The notes under the pieces are model-generated. The model saw only the letters and a list, made by a program, of their open reading frames with translations, did not search any database and had not been told where the DNA came from. A stretch of 64,000 nt of DNA from the NCBI RefSeq assembly GCF_030704535.1, contig NC_081812.1, positions 22,481,501 to 22,545,500 on the forward strand. Direction: 5' to 3'. The translations under genes were made by a program, and so were the position numbers. The DNA is from Vitis vinifera (taxonomy: Eukaryota; Streptophyta; Magnoliopsida; Vitales; Vitaceae). Each line of letters begins with the position of its first letter. Positions within the stretch are counted from its first letter, which is position 1. Positions 12,601 to 23,479 of the stretch are shown piece after piece.

Positions 12601-15206
12601 AGTACTCTCTTCCCCTTCCATTAAACAACAATAAACACATCATACATAGCTATTCAAAAAAAAATCCTAATACCATGCAGAAACATTAGAATAGTAAGTA
12701 AAAAAAAATTCCAACCCATTCCTTCTATATCATGCAGGACGTAGGAATGATGTTTTTCCTTCTCTAATGAATAAATATCAAACAACAATATAAACTTACT
12801 GACTGCAACAAGAAGGAAAGTCCATGACTTTCCAAGGGAACTCCTGGTGAAACAACAACCATATCAGCATCCTTGAGAAGCTTTGTGTCGAAGTGTCCAA
12901 GAACGGTTTTCAAATGACCATGCTTTTCAAACAGGGGATTGAGCTGCAACCATGAAGTATTTCCACCATTTAGATGCATATGCGACAGAATGTTAGGAGA
13001 ACCATGATTGAAACATAAGTGCATAAGTGGAATCATAACATAGACCTCTAACAAACTCAAATTCTCATTCTGGTCAATAGCTATAACTGAAGCACCTCTA
13101 GCAAGAGCAAGCTTTGTTGCAGCTCTACCAGATTTTCCCAAACCTATAACCTGCAATTTACATAAGATATTTTAATCACTTTGCACGGGTGTATATCCAA
13201 CAAGAACATTACGAATACAAACGCAATAGAAAAAATCAATGACTAGGGGCATATAAACCGGATGCTTTGTCAAAAATACGTCCTTTGATCTCTAGGTTTT
13301 AAATAATAAGATGAATGATGCTTCCAGTTGCCATAGAAGCTTTGGATAGTCAGAAAAGATTCCAAATCTACATTGCTTTAAGGTGTTGATGCTGCTCTGC
13401 CAATTATATTCTACATATTGCTTGGTAGGATTTTTGTACAATAAAATGCTTGAAGATAAATAAGAAAGAGAAGCAGAGAAACATGCTCATGGCGATGGGA
13501 TAGGTGATTTTCAGTTTTCCATCATATACAAAGAGCCTGGGAAATCTTTCATGACGACACAGCAATTAGACAATTAGGAATTTTCTTTCTCCGGTTCTCT
13601 CAGCAATCAAACATAGAAACATACTCAAATATCGCATTAGGTGATCTTTTCCACCAAATGTAATGGAGCCTAGATGACCTTTCATTTTAAGGCAACAGAT
13701 ATATGGCAGAAAGAGAAGCAGAAAAAAGTGCCCACTGCCTTTTCCATTCGTATGAGACACAAGAAGACTTAGCCAAGTCCATCTTTCCCTGAAAGATGGA
13801 CGTCTTACTTTTCTCAGGTTTTCTCATCGCTTTTCTCAATAAACAAACAGCTGAAAAAAGGATCAAGAAAGAGAAACAGAGAAAGCCCTTACAACATGGT
13901 TTTGGATTTTCCGCTCGAAATTTGTTGAATAGTTCAAAATTGTCTTTCCTTATATTGGCCTCTGGAGAAACAGATGAATTAAATGATCTTCTATTTACAA
14001 TCCGGACTTTTATTTTTGTTTTTTTTTGGCTTCTGAGCGAAGAAAAAAAATTGAAATACATTGAACAAAGACGAGCAAAGAAAGGTAAGCCCAAGGAAAT
14101 GCTGAGCCAGATGATCTTTCCTGAGATATCAGAGCAACTATGCCATGAGAAAAAAATTATTCACTTTCTCAGTGACCAAACACAACCTAAGAGGGAAAAT
14201 TTTTTGAAAAATGTTCAAGAAAACTGATGATCTACCTCTCACAAATCGATCCACCAAATGTAATGGAGCCTAGATGACCTTTCATTTTAAGGCAACAGAT
14301 ATATGGCAGAAAGAGAAGCAGAAAAAAGTGCCCACTGCCTTTTCCATTCGTATGAGACACGAGAAGACTTAGCCAAGTCCATCTTTCCCTGAAAGATGGA
14401 CGTCTTACTTTTCTCAGGTTTTCTCATCGCTTTCCTCAATAAACAAACAGCTGAAAAAGGGATCAAGAAAGAGAAACAGGGAAAGCGCTTACAACATGGT
14501 TTTGGATTTTCCGCTCGAAATTTGTTGAATAGTTCAAAATTGTCTTTCCTTATATTGGCCTCTGGAGAAACAGATGAATTAAATGATCTTCTCTTTACAA
14601 TCCGGATTTTTATTTTATTTTATTTTATTTTTTTGCTTCTGAGCGAAGAAAAAAAATTGAAATACATTGAACAAAGACGAGCAAAGAAAGGTAAGCCCAA
14701 GGAAATGCTGAGCCAGATGATCTTTCCTGAGATATCAGAGCAACTATGCCATGAGAAAAAAGATTATTCACTTTCTCAGTGACCAAACACAACCTAAGAG
14801 GGAAATTTTTTTGAAAAATGTTCAAGAAAACTGATGATCTACCTCTCACAAATCGAACAGACAATGAATTGCGTTTTCTCGACAACCTAATGAAAATGTT
14901 AAAGTTCCCCTTTCTTCTATTACGTTTTATCGGCGACCAAATAGAAGAAAATCAGAGAACAAAGCTCACGGCAATGGATTATGTAATCTTCAGTTTGCAA
15001 TAGAACAAAAGAAAATATTAAAAAGAAAAAGAAAAAGACGAAATATATAGAAGAAAGAGAAGCAGATAAGCACTCACGGCAACCGATTTGCCTTTAAGGT
15101 CGAATGTGGAAGCACAGCATTGAACCGTCCTCGGTATCGTCTTCTCTGAGTGATGAGATTTGAAAATTAGGGTTTGGTTTTTATGAGAAGGAAATCGAAT
15201 CTTCAT
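324..15206 (-). CDS. murD: MurD-type UDP-N-acetylmuramoyl-alanine:D-glutamate ligase, 12 exons seen, 3' end off the window
   Basis: Adds D-glutamate to UDP-MurNAc-L-Ala in peptidoglycan synthesis (family knowledge); in a plant a plastid location is expected. Exons, 5' to 3': 15206-15078, 13150-13046, 12943-12800, 12614-12498, 5526-5416, 5234-5172, 5065-4939, 4543-4461, 4037-3821, 2512-2385, 649-575, 444-324. Frames join without a stop over about 474 codons. Exon 1 gives a basic, Ser/Thr-containing N-terminus (likely transit peptide), then the nucleotide fold VIGLGKSGRA, VVVSPGVPLE, ATP loop VTGTNGKST (exon 4), VVEVSSYQLE (exon 6), SDHLERH and the lysine of YAITKCR (exon 7, probable carbamoylated Lys), VPPHRMQI (exon 9) and WIDDSKATN (exon 10). 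The bacterial GGDGK motif is GGLAK. The usual last ~30 residues (SPGCASFDEF region) are not in the window. Exon 12 could instead read through its donor to a TAA at 304-306, which would truncate the protein. Introns are heavily invaded by repeats. Confidence 0.9.
650..2384. other. MurD intron 10, no gene seen
   Basis: Intron between exons 10 and 11. Small open frames here have no recognisable domain. A (GAAA)n-like purine run lies at about 2350-2373. Confidence 0.6.
2696..2955 (+). mobile_element. 5'-truncated L1-type LINE tail with 16-bp target-site duplication
   Basis: A 228-bp insert (2712-2939) ends with a poly-A run after TCCTATC, the same type of ending as the LINEs near 56.27 kb and 57.01 kb. 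It is flanked by perfect 16-bp direct repeats ATATGCATGGATGTTC at 2696-2711 and 2940-2955. The element is only a 3' UTR stub. It sits in MurD intron 9 in the opposite orientation to the gene. The perfect duplication suggests a fairly recent insertion. Confidence 0.85.
3625..3654. repeat. (AG)15 microsatellite
   Basis: Uninterrupted AG dinucleotide run in MurD intron 9; a likely length polymorphism. Confidence 0.95.
5542..8046 (-). mobile_element. 5'-truncated L1-type LINE, with perfect 16-bp target-site duplication
   Basis: The element (5558-8030, 2473 bp) lies in MurD intron 4, in the gene's own orientation. Direct repeats GAAAAATGACTAAGAT flank it at 5542-5557 and 8031-8046. The 3' end is a short A-rich tail (T-rich on the plus strand at about 5558-5568). 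It encodes the ORF2 reverse transcriptase and the C-terminal zinc-binding zf-RVT region but lacks the endonuclease, so it is 5'-truncated. After the RT frame, in-frame stops (6498-6500 and about 6063) and a later frameshift break the C-terminal part, so it is a dead copy. Confidence 0.95.
6498..8015 (-). pseudogene. LINE ORF2 reverse transcriptase fragment
   Basis: A 505-residue open frame with an L1 reverse transcriptase: PGPDGF near the start, KLDIEKAYDSINW, LRQGDPLSPYLFVLG, and the catalytic box LLFVDD (plant L1s often have FADD), followed by the thumb and the SKSGRITLIKSTLASIPIY segment. It stops at a TAA at 6498-6500. The same frame continues at 6419-6063 with the KVPTKAAFFAWEATWGKIL zf-RVT region before another stop; the rest lies in other frames down to about 5676. 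No endonuclease domain or ORF1 is present. The open frame continues to the element's truncated 5' end at 8030, so the ATG at 8015 is not a true start. Confidence 0.9.
8767..9628. repeat. Left inverted arm of the hAT derivative
   Basis: It pairs in reverse complement with 11110-12029. Landmarks are TCAATGGAATACAAATTGAT at about 8791 against its inverse near 11985, and GGATGTTTACTTTGGTGTTG at about 9597 against its inverse near 11120. The preceding 8161-8764 is a more diverged tandem copy of the outer part. Confidence 0.8.
9640..11345 (+). pseudogene. Degenerate hAT-family transposase (C-terminal half)
   Basis: Reading across frames gives pieces typical of plant hAT transposases: HPYWDKMAKLVSLYESLY at about 9834, then DSKVVPIMPFVYEL, the dimerisation segment SQTTSSSACETNWSTF at about 10567 followed by IHTKQKNCLAYPRLQQLVF, then KKDYLDLL and NQLFQWVKQ. 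In the right arm an RRMTPYNEDSF-like tail lies near 11260. Several stops and frameshifts break the coding sequence, and the N-terminal BED zinc finger and first catalytic region are absent. It cannot encode an active enzyme. Confidence 0.75.
11110..12029. repeat. Right inverted arm of the hAT derivative
   Basis: Inverse partner of 8767-9628. It runs continuously from the transposase tail into the 3' untranslated region and element end, so this is the original arm and the left arm is probably the copy. It also contains two copies of a 27-bp unit (11363-11389 and 11390-11416). Confidence 0.8.
12180..12290 (-). mobile_element. Possible short LINE 3' UTR stub
   Basis: A T-run at 12180-12187 is followed by sequence that in reverse complement reads like a plant L1 3' UTR (GGCCTTTTGGGGACTTCG and CTTTTAACATATTC). 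I found no clear target-site duplication. It lies in MurD intron 4, close to exon 4. Confidence 0.4.
13651..14856. repeat. 600-bp tandem duplication in MurD intron 1
   Basis: Copy 1 spans 13651-14249 and copy 2 spans 14251-14856. Both begin CCACCAAATGTAATGGAGCC and end CTCTCACAAATCGA. They differ by a few substitutions and by a T-rich indel (about 14009-14028 against 14609-14634), so identity is well above 90% by eye. Each copy has an open frame (13796-14227 and 14396-14782) beginning with the same residues, but these have no recognisable domain and I treat them as chance frames in duplicated intron DNA. Confidence 0.95.
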
Positions 15207-16636
15207 GGCGTGGAGCGTTAGATAGCCGTTGCTAGTCAGCGTGCGCAGAAACCTTTATAAGACAAATTTGGAAGAATTTATAGTAAGGTTTTCGATGTAA
15301 AAATCGAATTTATTTAATTTGAAAGCGTTTAAGATCATTAAACACGTTAGTAACCTAGCTATGCATTGTTATTATTAAAGTGTACCGAGGAGAACATTTG
15401 GCTAACAATAATTAATACGGAAATATGTTTGTGTATTTAATAATTAAAAAAACACTTCTTTTACCAAAAGGTAACAATTATAATCATCAAATAAAGAAAA
15501 TAATCTATGATTTGATACTATTATATGAACAATTTAAAGAATGTATGAAACTTGTTATTGCGCTTTGACAAAATAAAACTTTCATAAAAATACATTAAAA
15601 TCAAGGAAATTTTAACTTAAAAAAATAAAAAATAATTCCATAAAAATCGAAAAGAGGGAGACACCGAAAAAAAAGAAGAAGATAACGACACATTTCTTTA
15701 TATAAAAAGCAAGTAAAAGAGTTTCATGCGAAAAATAATGTAAAAATATATATATATATATCACGAAGTAATGAATTTTAATTAAAAATTAATATTTTTA
15801 TTTTTAAGTATTTAGGGTATATTCGGTAATTATTTTTAAAAATAAATTTTTATTATTTATAATAAAAAATCTGAAAAATTCGTTTGAAAATAATTAAAAA
15901 AAATGTTTCTTTATTTTTTATTATTAAAAACATAAAAAAAAAAATTTTAAAAACATATTTTTATTATTTTTACTAACAATTTCAAATAATAATTATATAA
16001 ATATTTAAAATAATTAAAAATAAAACAATATGTATACAAATTATTTTAAAATATATTAAAAACATATATTATAAATATCTTAGATTTTTAAATAGATTTT
16101 TATTCTATAAAACATCATATTCAAAACCTATTTTTAAAAATTATATTTTACAAGCGTATTTAAAAATAATTACCAATCAAACTCATACTTTATATTTTAG
16201 CTTTTAAAAAATGATTTAATTTTAATTATATCATTTGATTTAATTGTTAACGGGCACGAAAACAACATTTTGTTTCAAAAAATGAATGAAAATCCGACTT
16301 AATCAACATCATATCATTAATTTGATTGCCGCAGTAATTAAACACAATGTACTTTAATCACAGGAATTGTCGTTATTATAATAAAATTATAATTACCAAC
16401 ATAGAAAAAAAAATGGAAAGAGAAAAAAATAAATAAATAAAAAAGGTGGGTCCAAGCCGTGGTGCGCAAAGGGGCCGGTACTTTCTGACTAAGGATCTGA
16501 TGGCATGTTCCATTCCATTGAGAGGAACTAAACCGAACGAAACTCCCCTCCGGAATAAGTTTCGAGTCCACCAATCGTAAAAACCCTAATCAGACCTCAA
16601 ACTTCCGAGAAATTGGATGTTACTTCACTGTTAATC
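15207..16636. other. Intergenic region between divergent MurD and cornichon genes
   Basis: 1.4 kb of AT-rich DNA between two divergently transcribed genes, so it must hold both promoters. I see a TA run near 15748-15762 and a GC-richer stretch at about 16440-16620 that is probably cornichon proximal promoter and 5' UTR. No reading frame here looks real. Confidence 0.6.
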
Positions 16637-19600
16637 ATGTCTTGGGAGCTGATTCTATGGATAATCTTTTTCTTCATCAACATAGCCCTTCTCGGTTCAA
16701 CTTTCTATCAGGTAAATCTCTAAACCCTAACAACTAACTCACGGTTTACCCATTCACATTCCCTCTGTTAGGTTTCCGAGAAAACTCGGGAAAATAAATA
16801 TTGGCGGAAATGAATTGTTTGTTTTCCTTTTTACGGTATTTATTATTTTGTTTTCCTCTGGTTTCTCGGCGACCAAACAAACGAAAACATAAGGTTTGAT
16901 TTGAATTCATTTGAGGAGATTGGTATGGAGAAACAGACTAGGTTTGTTGTGAGTCATTTTTTGTAGTTTTTCTTGAAATTTGTGAATGGTTTCCGCAGAT
17001 TTTATGCTTATCCGATTTGGAGGCTGATTATATGAACCCTTACGAATCATCATCTCGCATTAATTCCATTGTTGTTCCTGACTTTATACTGCAAGGAGTA
17101 TTGTGCATACTTTTCCTCTTAACCTGGCATTGGTTCCTGTTCCTGATTTCGGTTCCTATCACTTGCTATAATGCGATGCTGTAAGTATCCATATGGTCAA
17201 TCTATAAATGATGGTTTCTATATATTTTCTTCTTTTGTGGCTGGCAGTTCTTAGTATAATGCCCATGACATGGTTTTATCATTACTGGTCTCTTAGCAAA
17301 AATCATGACTCCTGTTAACTGTATGATATCAACTTGGCTATTAAGTCAATTATTATGAATGGATTTAATAATCTTGGTTTTAAGTTAAAAATAATAGAAA
17401 AGTATACTCACAAAGAGAGTTCAGCTCCTGAGTACGTCACTGCTCTGCATTATGCTAATTCTCCTTAAGTCCAATGAATCTAATGTGCCATTGACTTCAT
17501 TTAGATAGACAAATATATATACTATATTTAACTTCTTTTCTTCATGCTAATATCTATCTTAATTTTATGACATTCTTGGAGCTATCAGATCATTGGACTA
17601 TTGCTTGATGCATATGGAATTATGCACACACAATCATCCATATGGCAAGGACCACAAAAAACTAGAGTCTGCAAAAAAATATTCTGCATTAAAGGATTCA
17701 TCATCTACTGTTTTTCAAATTTGAGTGGTAAAATTAATTGAATGCTTGACAAAACCTGTGCAATAAAATGTGGAAAGAATAAATCAAACTCCCAAATATG
17801 CCATGCGTAATTGTTCAACCAGAAGCCTTTTCTTTTCTTTTTTTTTTTCTTTTTTCACATTGAGCACATTCAAAGGATCAAAGGAAGTTCATAATCCACT
17901 CAGATAACATGAAAGAACATAAAGCTGAAATCATTTTTTTTATTTATAGGAAAAGGAATGTTTTATTAAAAGAGTGGCTAGCAAAAGGAGATACAAACTG
18001 CATATACGAGAAAAGAAGTAATTAAAAAGCACCAAAATGGCGAAAAAAAGAAGAAATGAAAAAAAGAGACAGACAAAGGGCTGGAACATGTCGCCCGCAC
18101 TCATACCAGGAATGAAATTTGAAAAAAGAAAAAAGGTCTAAACCCCCTAAAGAACTCTTAGAGCCGACATATAGAGCTTTGAGGAAAGCCTCTTTTTAGC
18201 CACGTATTAGAATGCTCCTCTTCATTTAAAATTCAGCCCCTGTGTTCTTTTTCTCTAAATGCACCAAACAAACAAGGAGGGACAGATCTCCATATTTTCC
18301 TCCATCACTTGCCCATGCCTCACCCATTCAACGTGAACAGAAGCTCCCTGACCGATTGCAGGAACACCTAGGGATTCCCAAACCAAAGGAGCAATAGGTC
18401 TCACAACAATTGAGTTGTTTCACTGTGTATGAGAATATGATTTGCAGACTCTTCCATGTCCTTGCACAGATAAGACTGAGATATTTTCAGGGGAAGTAAT
18501 TAGGATAGAATACTAAAAAAAAGTAATTAGATACTGGAGAACAAGATCCTTTTGGCAAATGGTAACATAACTTTTTGGCTGCTGACAGCTACATTATGTA
18601 AATGATTTCAGCTGAAAAATGGTGAGCTGATACAGAACCTCGTGATGAATGTGCAAATAATGCTCCCATATCAGATTGAAACTGATATTAATTTTTAATG
18701 ACCGAGGATAGATGAAGTGGAGAAGGGAAGATATTGAAATAACTTTTCCATACCAAGGCATATGCTTTTTTCAGTTGATAGATCCAAAGTTTCAGTTTAG
18801 GTTTGTCTTTGCACATTGTGTGTGCATGTTGGAATTGAAATATTAGTTTATTGTCACAATTTTCTCTTTTGATGTTTCAGGTTTATGAAACGGCAGCATC
18901 TTATTGACGTAACTGAAGTTTTTAGAACTCTTAGTGCCGAGAAGAAGTACAGGGTTGCCAAGCTTGCCTTTTACCTATTTCTCTTTATCATTGTCATTAT
19001 CAGGTTTGTTATCTCCACTTAGTAGGTTAATAAAAAATTTCTTTTATTTCTACATTTATTTTTGTTTTTGTGCTGGATTTTACATTCTACTCATTTTGTT
19101 TTGTCTAACGGAAGGTTTTCCCTGCTGTTTGGGTATAGAATCCTTGCTGCAGGCTCATTGTCACTCTACCAATCTGAAGAAGAATTAGACATCCGCTCCT
19201 CTTTTCTAGAGTTCTAGATACTTTAGTAGTACATATTCACCTGTATATTTTACTCACTTTGAACACTTCAATTAGGTTTGGCTATTTAAAAAGTCTACTG
19301 GAGTAGTTTACAGACCTAAAGAATTCACCATGTTTTTCTGATTGTGGCAAATATAAAAAATACTTTACCCGAGACTTAATTTTTGTACTGATAGTTGTTT
19401 GTTATTCCCATAAGTAACTTTCACACTGGTTATTTAAGTCATGACCCTATTTGTGGAATCAAACTCCACATATTATTTATAATATCTGTGTTTTCATCTT
19501 TTTCTTTTTTGTGTCTTGTATTTTTCTAGACTTTTTGTGGATTGAATTGGTATCATTCAAACCTGGGACTTGCAATCAAAATGTGGATATTCATAGTTTC

Positions 19601-20639
19601 AGGGGATTGAACTAATATTTGTGGGTTTTCCTTGGAAGAAGGAACTTTTGACTTGTCAATCTATAGATATTCCTTTTTCATAGGAAAAGAGCAAAATAAG
19701 TTTACTGGAGTGCCAAAATCACGGAATTCAAGTCATGGGTAAACCATGTAAGAACAAAAACACCTATGTGGGGAGCCAAAGCCAAACAGTCTAGAATCCA
19801 GAATGCCTACTTCCCCTTAGACTCGATTGCTTTGTATACAAAGAGTGGAGAACAATCCCATTGAGCTATAGCATAGGAGTCCCCAGGCCCTAAAAGATTT
19901 CCTATTCCTCTCTCAAAATGCACCAAACCTTACAATGTAGATGTCTCATGCTTTCTTCCTTTCCCCTCAAATGAATCTGTCATGCCATGACCTTATTAAG
20001 TCTCCTGAACTTTCCAGGGTATCATCACTGTAATTATGGCACAGAAAATTGATGAGATCTTGGCTACTGGTGAATCACCAAGTGGTTGGCTGTCTCCTCA
20101 TTTGATTTTACACAAAGAGAACCAATTTGTGTGAATACATCCTCTCTTAGCTGATAATCAAAATCCTCTCCTCCCATATGTAAAAGCCCATTTTGAGGGA
20201 ACCCAATATCTGTAAGAATGTATCATGGTTCTCCTATTCCCAGCCGCAAAATTAGATTTAATCGAGAAACACCCATCTTTAATAGCATGGGTTGGTTATC
20301 TGTGAATTTGCTAAGCTTTCCTAAGTTTGTTTTCTAATATGTAGGTACCATAGATATTGAAGATTGGCACATTCCTGCAGATTAAGATCTAATTGAGAAA
20401 CACTTATCTTTAGTAATGTGGATTAGTTATTAAAATCTGTGAATTAACCAACCTTGTGTGAGTTAGTTCATTTTCTAATTTATAGATACCAACAATATTG
20501 AAGAGTGATCTTGCATTTGTGGACTTTTCTCTCTCGCTCCCTCTCTTTCTGTCATGCTGATAATGAACTCTATTGCAGGCTTGTAATATGTATTTTCAAC
20601 TCTGTAATTGATGAAGAAGATGCAGTGCATATATTTTGA
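16637..20639 (+). CDS. Cornichon family ER cargo receptor
   Basis: Exons 16637-16711, 16999-17180, 18881-19003 and 20579-20639 join in frame to a 146-residue protein. Cornichon/Erv14 proteins are small ER membrane proteins that load transmembrane cargo into COPII vesicles (family knowledge). The start MSWELILWIIFFFINIALL gives the first membrane helix and the family's N-terminal pattern. It is followed by LSDLEADYMNPYESS (typical loop), a second hydrophobic region LCILFLLTWHWFLFLIS, then YNAMLFMKRQHLIDVTEVFR, a third helix AKLAFYLFLFIIVIIR, and an acidic tail SVIDEEDAVHIF. The length matches plant cornichon homologues (about 135-160). All donors and acceptors are GT/AG. Introns 2 and 3 contain decayed LINE tails. 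I cannot assign which numbered plant paralogue this is. Confidence 0.93.
17935..18480 (-). mobile_element. Decayed LINE 3' fragment in cornichon intron 2
   Basis: On the minus strand a zf-RVT-like segment reads LCKDMEESANHILIH (about 18430-18475), followed downstream by LINE-like sequence and ending in an A-rich tail (T-run at about 17935-17943). AAGCTGAAATCAT (about 17921-17933) and AAGACTGAGATAT (about 18470-18482) could be worn target-site duplications. Confidence 0.6.
19665..20000 (-). mobile_element. Possible second decayed LINE tail in cornichon intron 3
   Basis: Starts with CATAGGAAAAG and has a CTCTCAAAATGCACCAAACC segment at about 19910. Both resemble the ordered landmarks of the 17935-18480 fragment (TATAGGAAAAG, then AATGCACCAAACAAAC). 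No coding is readable. Confidence 0.35.
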
Positions 20640-22900
20640 TTACCCACTGCGTGGCAGTGTTATTGCCTCTTATTTGTAAGTTTGCTTTTTATACTTCTGA
20701 TCCCGGGAATTCTGTTATTTTGTTTCTCTAAAAATTTCATGGAGACAAATGCTCTAAAAAGCTTGCCAGCTGAAATGAATTCCATTTCCCACTCTTCATG
20801 TTGGTGTACCTCTTTGATTGTTCTGATATCTGAAGGGTTCCCATGGATTTTTAGATTTCTGGGCATTTCGTAGAATGGAACTGTTGAAGGAGCGGAGAAG
20901 TGCCTATATCCATTTCGGAATCAGACAAGATGACCCATTCTTCATACATCATCTAATATTTTGTTGGCTTCACTGATTTATATTTATTACCTATATAATG
21001 CTTCCATGTTCTGTGCGCTATGTGCTTCGTTTTCTGAGTCATATTCCTTTGTTCAGCTTATGATGCATGCTCTCCCCTCCCACGCACAGGTGGCGGGCTC
21101 AATGTCTGCATAAATGGCTTCACCATTCTAGGATGGTTTTACTAGACTTCATTAGCCAAGTGGCATTTCATACCTGATAAAAAAATAAAAATACACAAAA
21201 AATGTCAGGAAAAGAACATCAAGGTTTAGTTAAAGCGGTGGTGCAGCTTAGCATGATCAATGATTAATGCCATTTTGGAATAATTCTGCTTTGAACCAGT
21301 GGCCAGTTAGTTATGTGACCTAATCTGCGCTTTGCCTGTTTTACCACTTTTGCACTATAATTTGGCGTAGATGTCTAGCATTCCGGATTGCTGCTGTCTC
21401 TATATGTATGTATACTCACACACGGGTGCGTGCGTGTGTTCTGCACAATGTGTCATTTGACTCATTTATATTGTGAGGGTTGCACATAAGTTTCAAACCA
21501 TTTGCCATTTTCTTGATTTATTTTTCCTTTTAGTTTTTCCTGTGTTCTAATATTTTTTAAATTAAAGTTGAACTGATCACCCATCTCTACGAAGTAGGGC
21601 TGCAATTTGAGTGGGTTGATGGTTAATCCTAGTCCAATCAGAATTAAGAAATAATTAATTAGAACCTAATTCTATCTAACCTTCAATTGTGAAGTTCTCA
21701 ATCCAAGTTCATATAATCCTATTTATTTAAGTTTGGGTTGAGTCGGAGAAGTCGGTTTGGACTTGAGTTGATTGGGATAAACTCAAGTTAGTCAAGTTGA
21801 TTGGGTTACATGGTTCAAAATTGTCTATCTGGTTTTTAAATTTTTTTATATATTTATATGAAAATTTAAATAATAAATAGGAATAAATTTCAAAACAACA
21901 ATATATATATTATAAATGTGATGAAAACATTAAATTGTGTTCAAGGTAGGTTCAGTTGTTTATAAATCTTAGTTTAGTTGTCTATAAATAGTAAGTTGGA
22001 GTCTAATTTAAATTAATTTCGAGTTGAAAAAATCTAATCCAAGTTAAATCTAGAATTGAAAATGATTGCATTGACTCGCTCAACTGTGGGGTGCAAGTTG
22101 CACCCCTACCACAAAACATATTATTTTCATTGTTTGTATCCCTGGTGTGATCCATCCAAGCATTTGAGCGACACATTATTTGTTGAAGTTTCTCATCTCT
22201 TGGAGGGTTCAAAGTTTTAGGGATTTTGGGACCATTCGAGAATGTTTTCTGAAAATTTGTTTTTAGTAACTGCTTTGAAAGTTGGAAAAATAAAAAAATA
22301 ACTTTTTGTTTCTGAAAATAAGGGCGTTTGGCTATTTTATTTTGAAATTTGTTCAAGTGTGTTTAAAATAATTTTTCTAAAAAATTTATAAATTCAATTT
22401 AAATTAATATTAAATGAAATAAAAATTGTATTTTGTTGTTGAAAAAAAATATGTCATTTAGTAGATATTACAAAATATGAATATAAAAAAAATATATAAT
22501 TGATTTTTAATGAATTATAATATTTTAAAATTAATAAGGGTTAATAATATCCTATTTAAAACGAATTCAAGTAGAGTTCACCCTTTTCTTTTTACATAAA
22601 CATGCAACCAATTCAAGTAATTTGAGCTACACATTTATTATTCAATTGCTAACACATATATCGGATGAATTTTGATTTAAGAGTTTATGATATTAATTAA
22701 GTTTGGTGTTGTTTGGATATGCTTTTTGTTTTTATTTCTACAAACTTGTCTTCTATTTTTAAAATCAGAAAAATGATGACTTTTATATATATATAAATGT
22801 AAAAACTTTAAGATAAGAGTTTTTAGAAATTATTTTAAACAAATCAAAGGTATGAAAGTTTTTTAGTCATTTTAAATTTTAAAAATTTTAAAAGACAAAT
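20640..22900. other. Cornichon 3' flank and AT-rich intergenic DNA
   Basis: The first few hundred bases may be cornichon 3' UTR. From about 21590 to 22060 there is a stretch of short GTTGAGT/GGGTTGA-type words with no coding. I see no gene. Confidence 0.5.
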
Positions 22901-22949
22901 GGACCATGACAAGGTAAGGTGGGTCTATTGTCAAGCCCATAATCGAATA

Positions 22950-23455
22950 TACTCGGCCCAGCCTGGCCTCTCAACTCCTACACCCACGTATGTTTTGATA
23001 TTTTCAATGGATCCATCCTGAAAATGAAAGTCCTTACAAAAGGGGGCCACTCTATCACTCTTGGGGTGGACTCCGCTGACAGCTAGTCAGTCCCGACATA
23101 CTATAGACAGCTTGACAGCAGCTTGTCTTTCTTTGTCCTATCAAAAAGTTTCCAATAATTGATTATTGGGCCCATCGTCGACGATTATGGGCCTTCCAAT
23201 TGGTATAACAACTCCTTTCATTGCGGGCCCAACTCTCTGATTCCAAAGCCTTTTAACCACTTGACGTGTCTTCCTCCCTGCAATTGGCCCGTGACCCCAT
23301 TACCAATGCGTAGGGTCATTTTCGGTCCTGGACAAGACTGGAGTTGTTTTCTTGTTTCTCTGACTGGGCCCCAGGTGTCCTACCACCACCACCATCAACC
23401 TCTGTTCTTATGGGCCTACTTCTCCGATGGGTCATTCTCAGCCAGGCCCATCGCT
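22950..23455. promoter_or_regulatory. Cluster of GGCCCA/TGGGCC (site II-like) boxes
   Basis: Seven occurrences in about 500 bp: 22955, 23168, 23188, 23226, 23365, 23411 and 23445. A perfect 12-bp palindrome ATCGTCGACGAT lies at 23174-23185, framed by GGCCCAT and ATGGGCC. TGGGCC/GGCCCA elements are known plant promoter boxes bound by TCP factors, but no gene starts nearby. The segment is clearly richer in GC than its surroundings. A regulatory role is inference. Confidence 0.4.
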
Positions 23456-23479
23456 TCGGACAATCTCTGACGCTCCCAT

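Noticed and set aside
13796-14782. Two similar open frames (143 and 128 codons) suggesting a duplicated small gene
   Set aside because: They lie in a 600-bp tandemly duplicated part of MurD intron 1, antisense to the gene, include low-complexity T-tract translations and have no recognisable domain. The parallel frames follow from the duplication.
23159-23470. 103-codon open frame in the GGCCCA-rich segment
   Set aside because: No domain, no splice partner, His/Pro-rich composition of a chance frame in GC-richer DNA.
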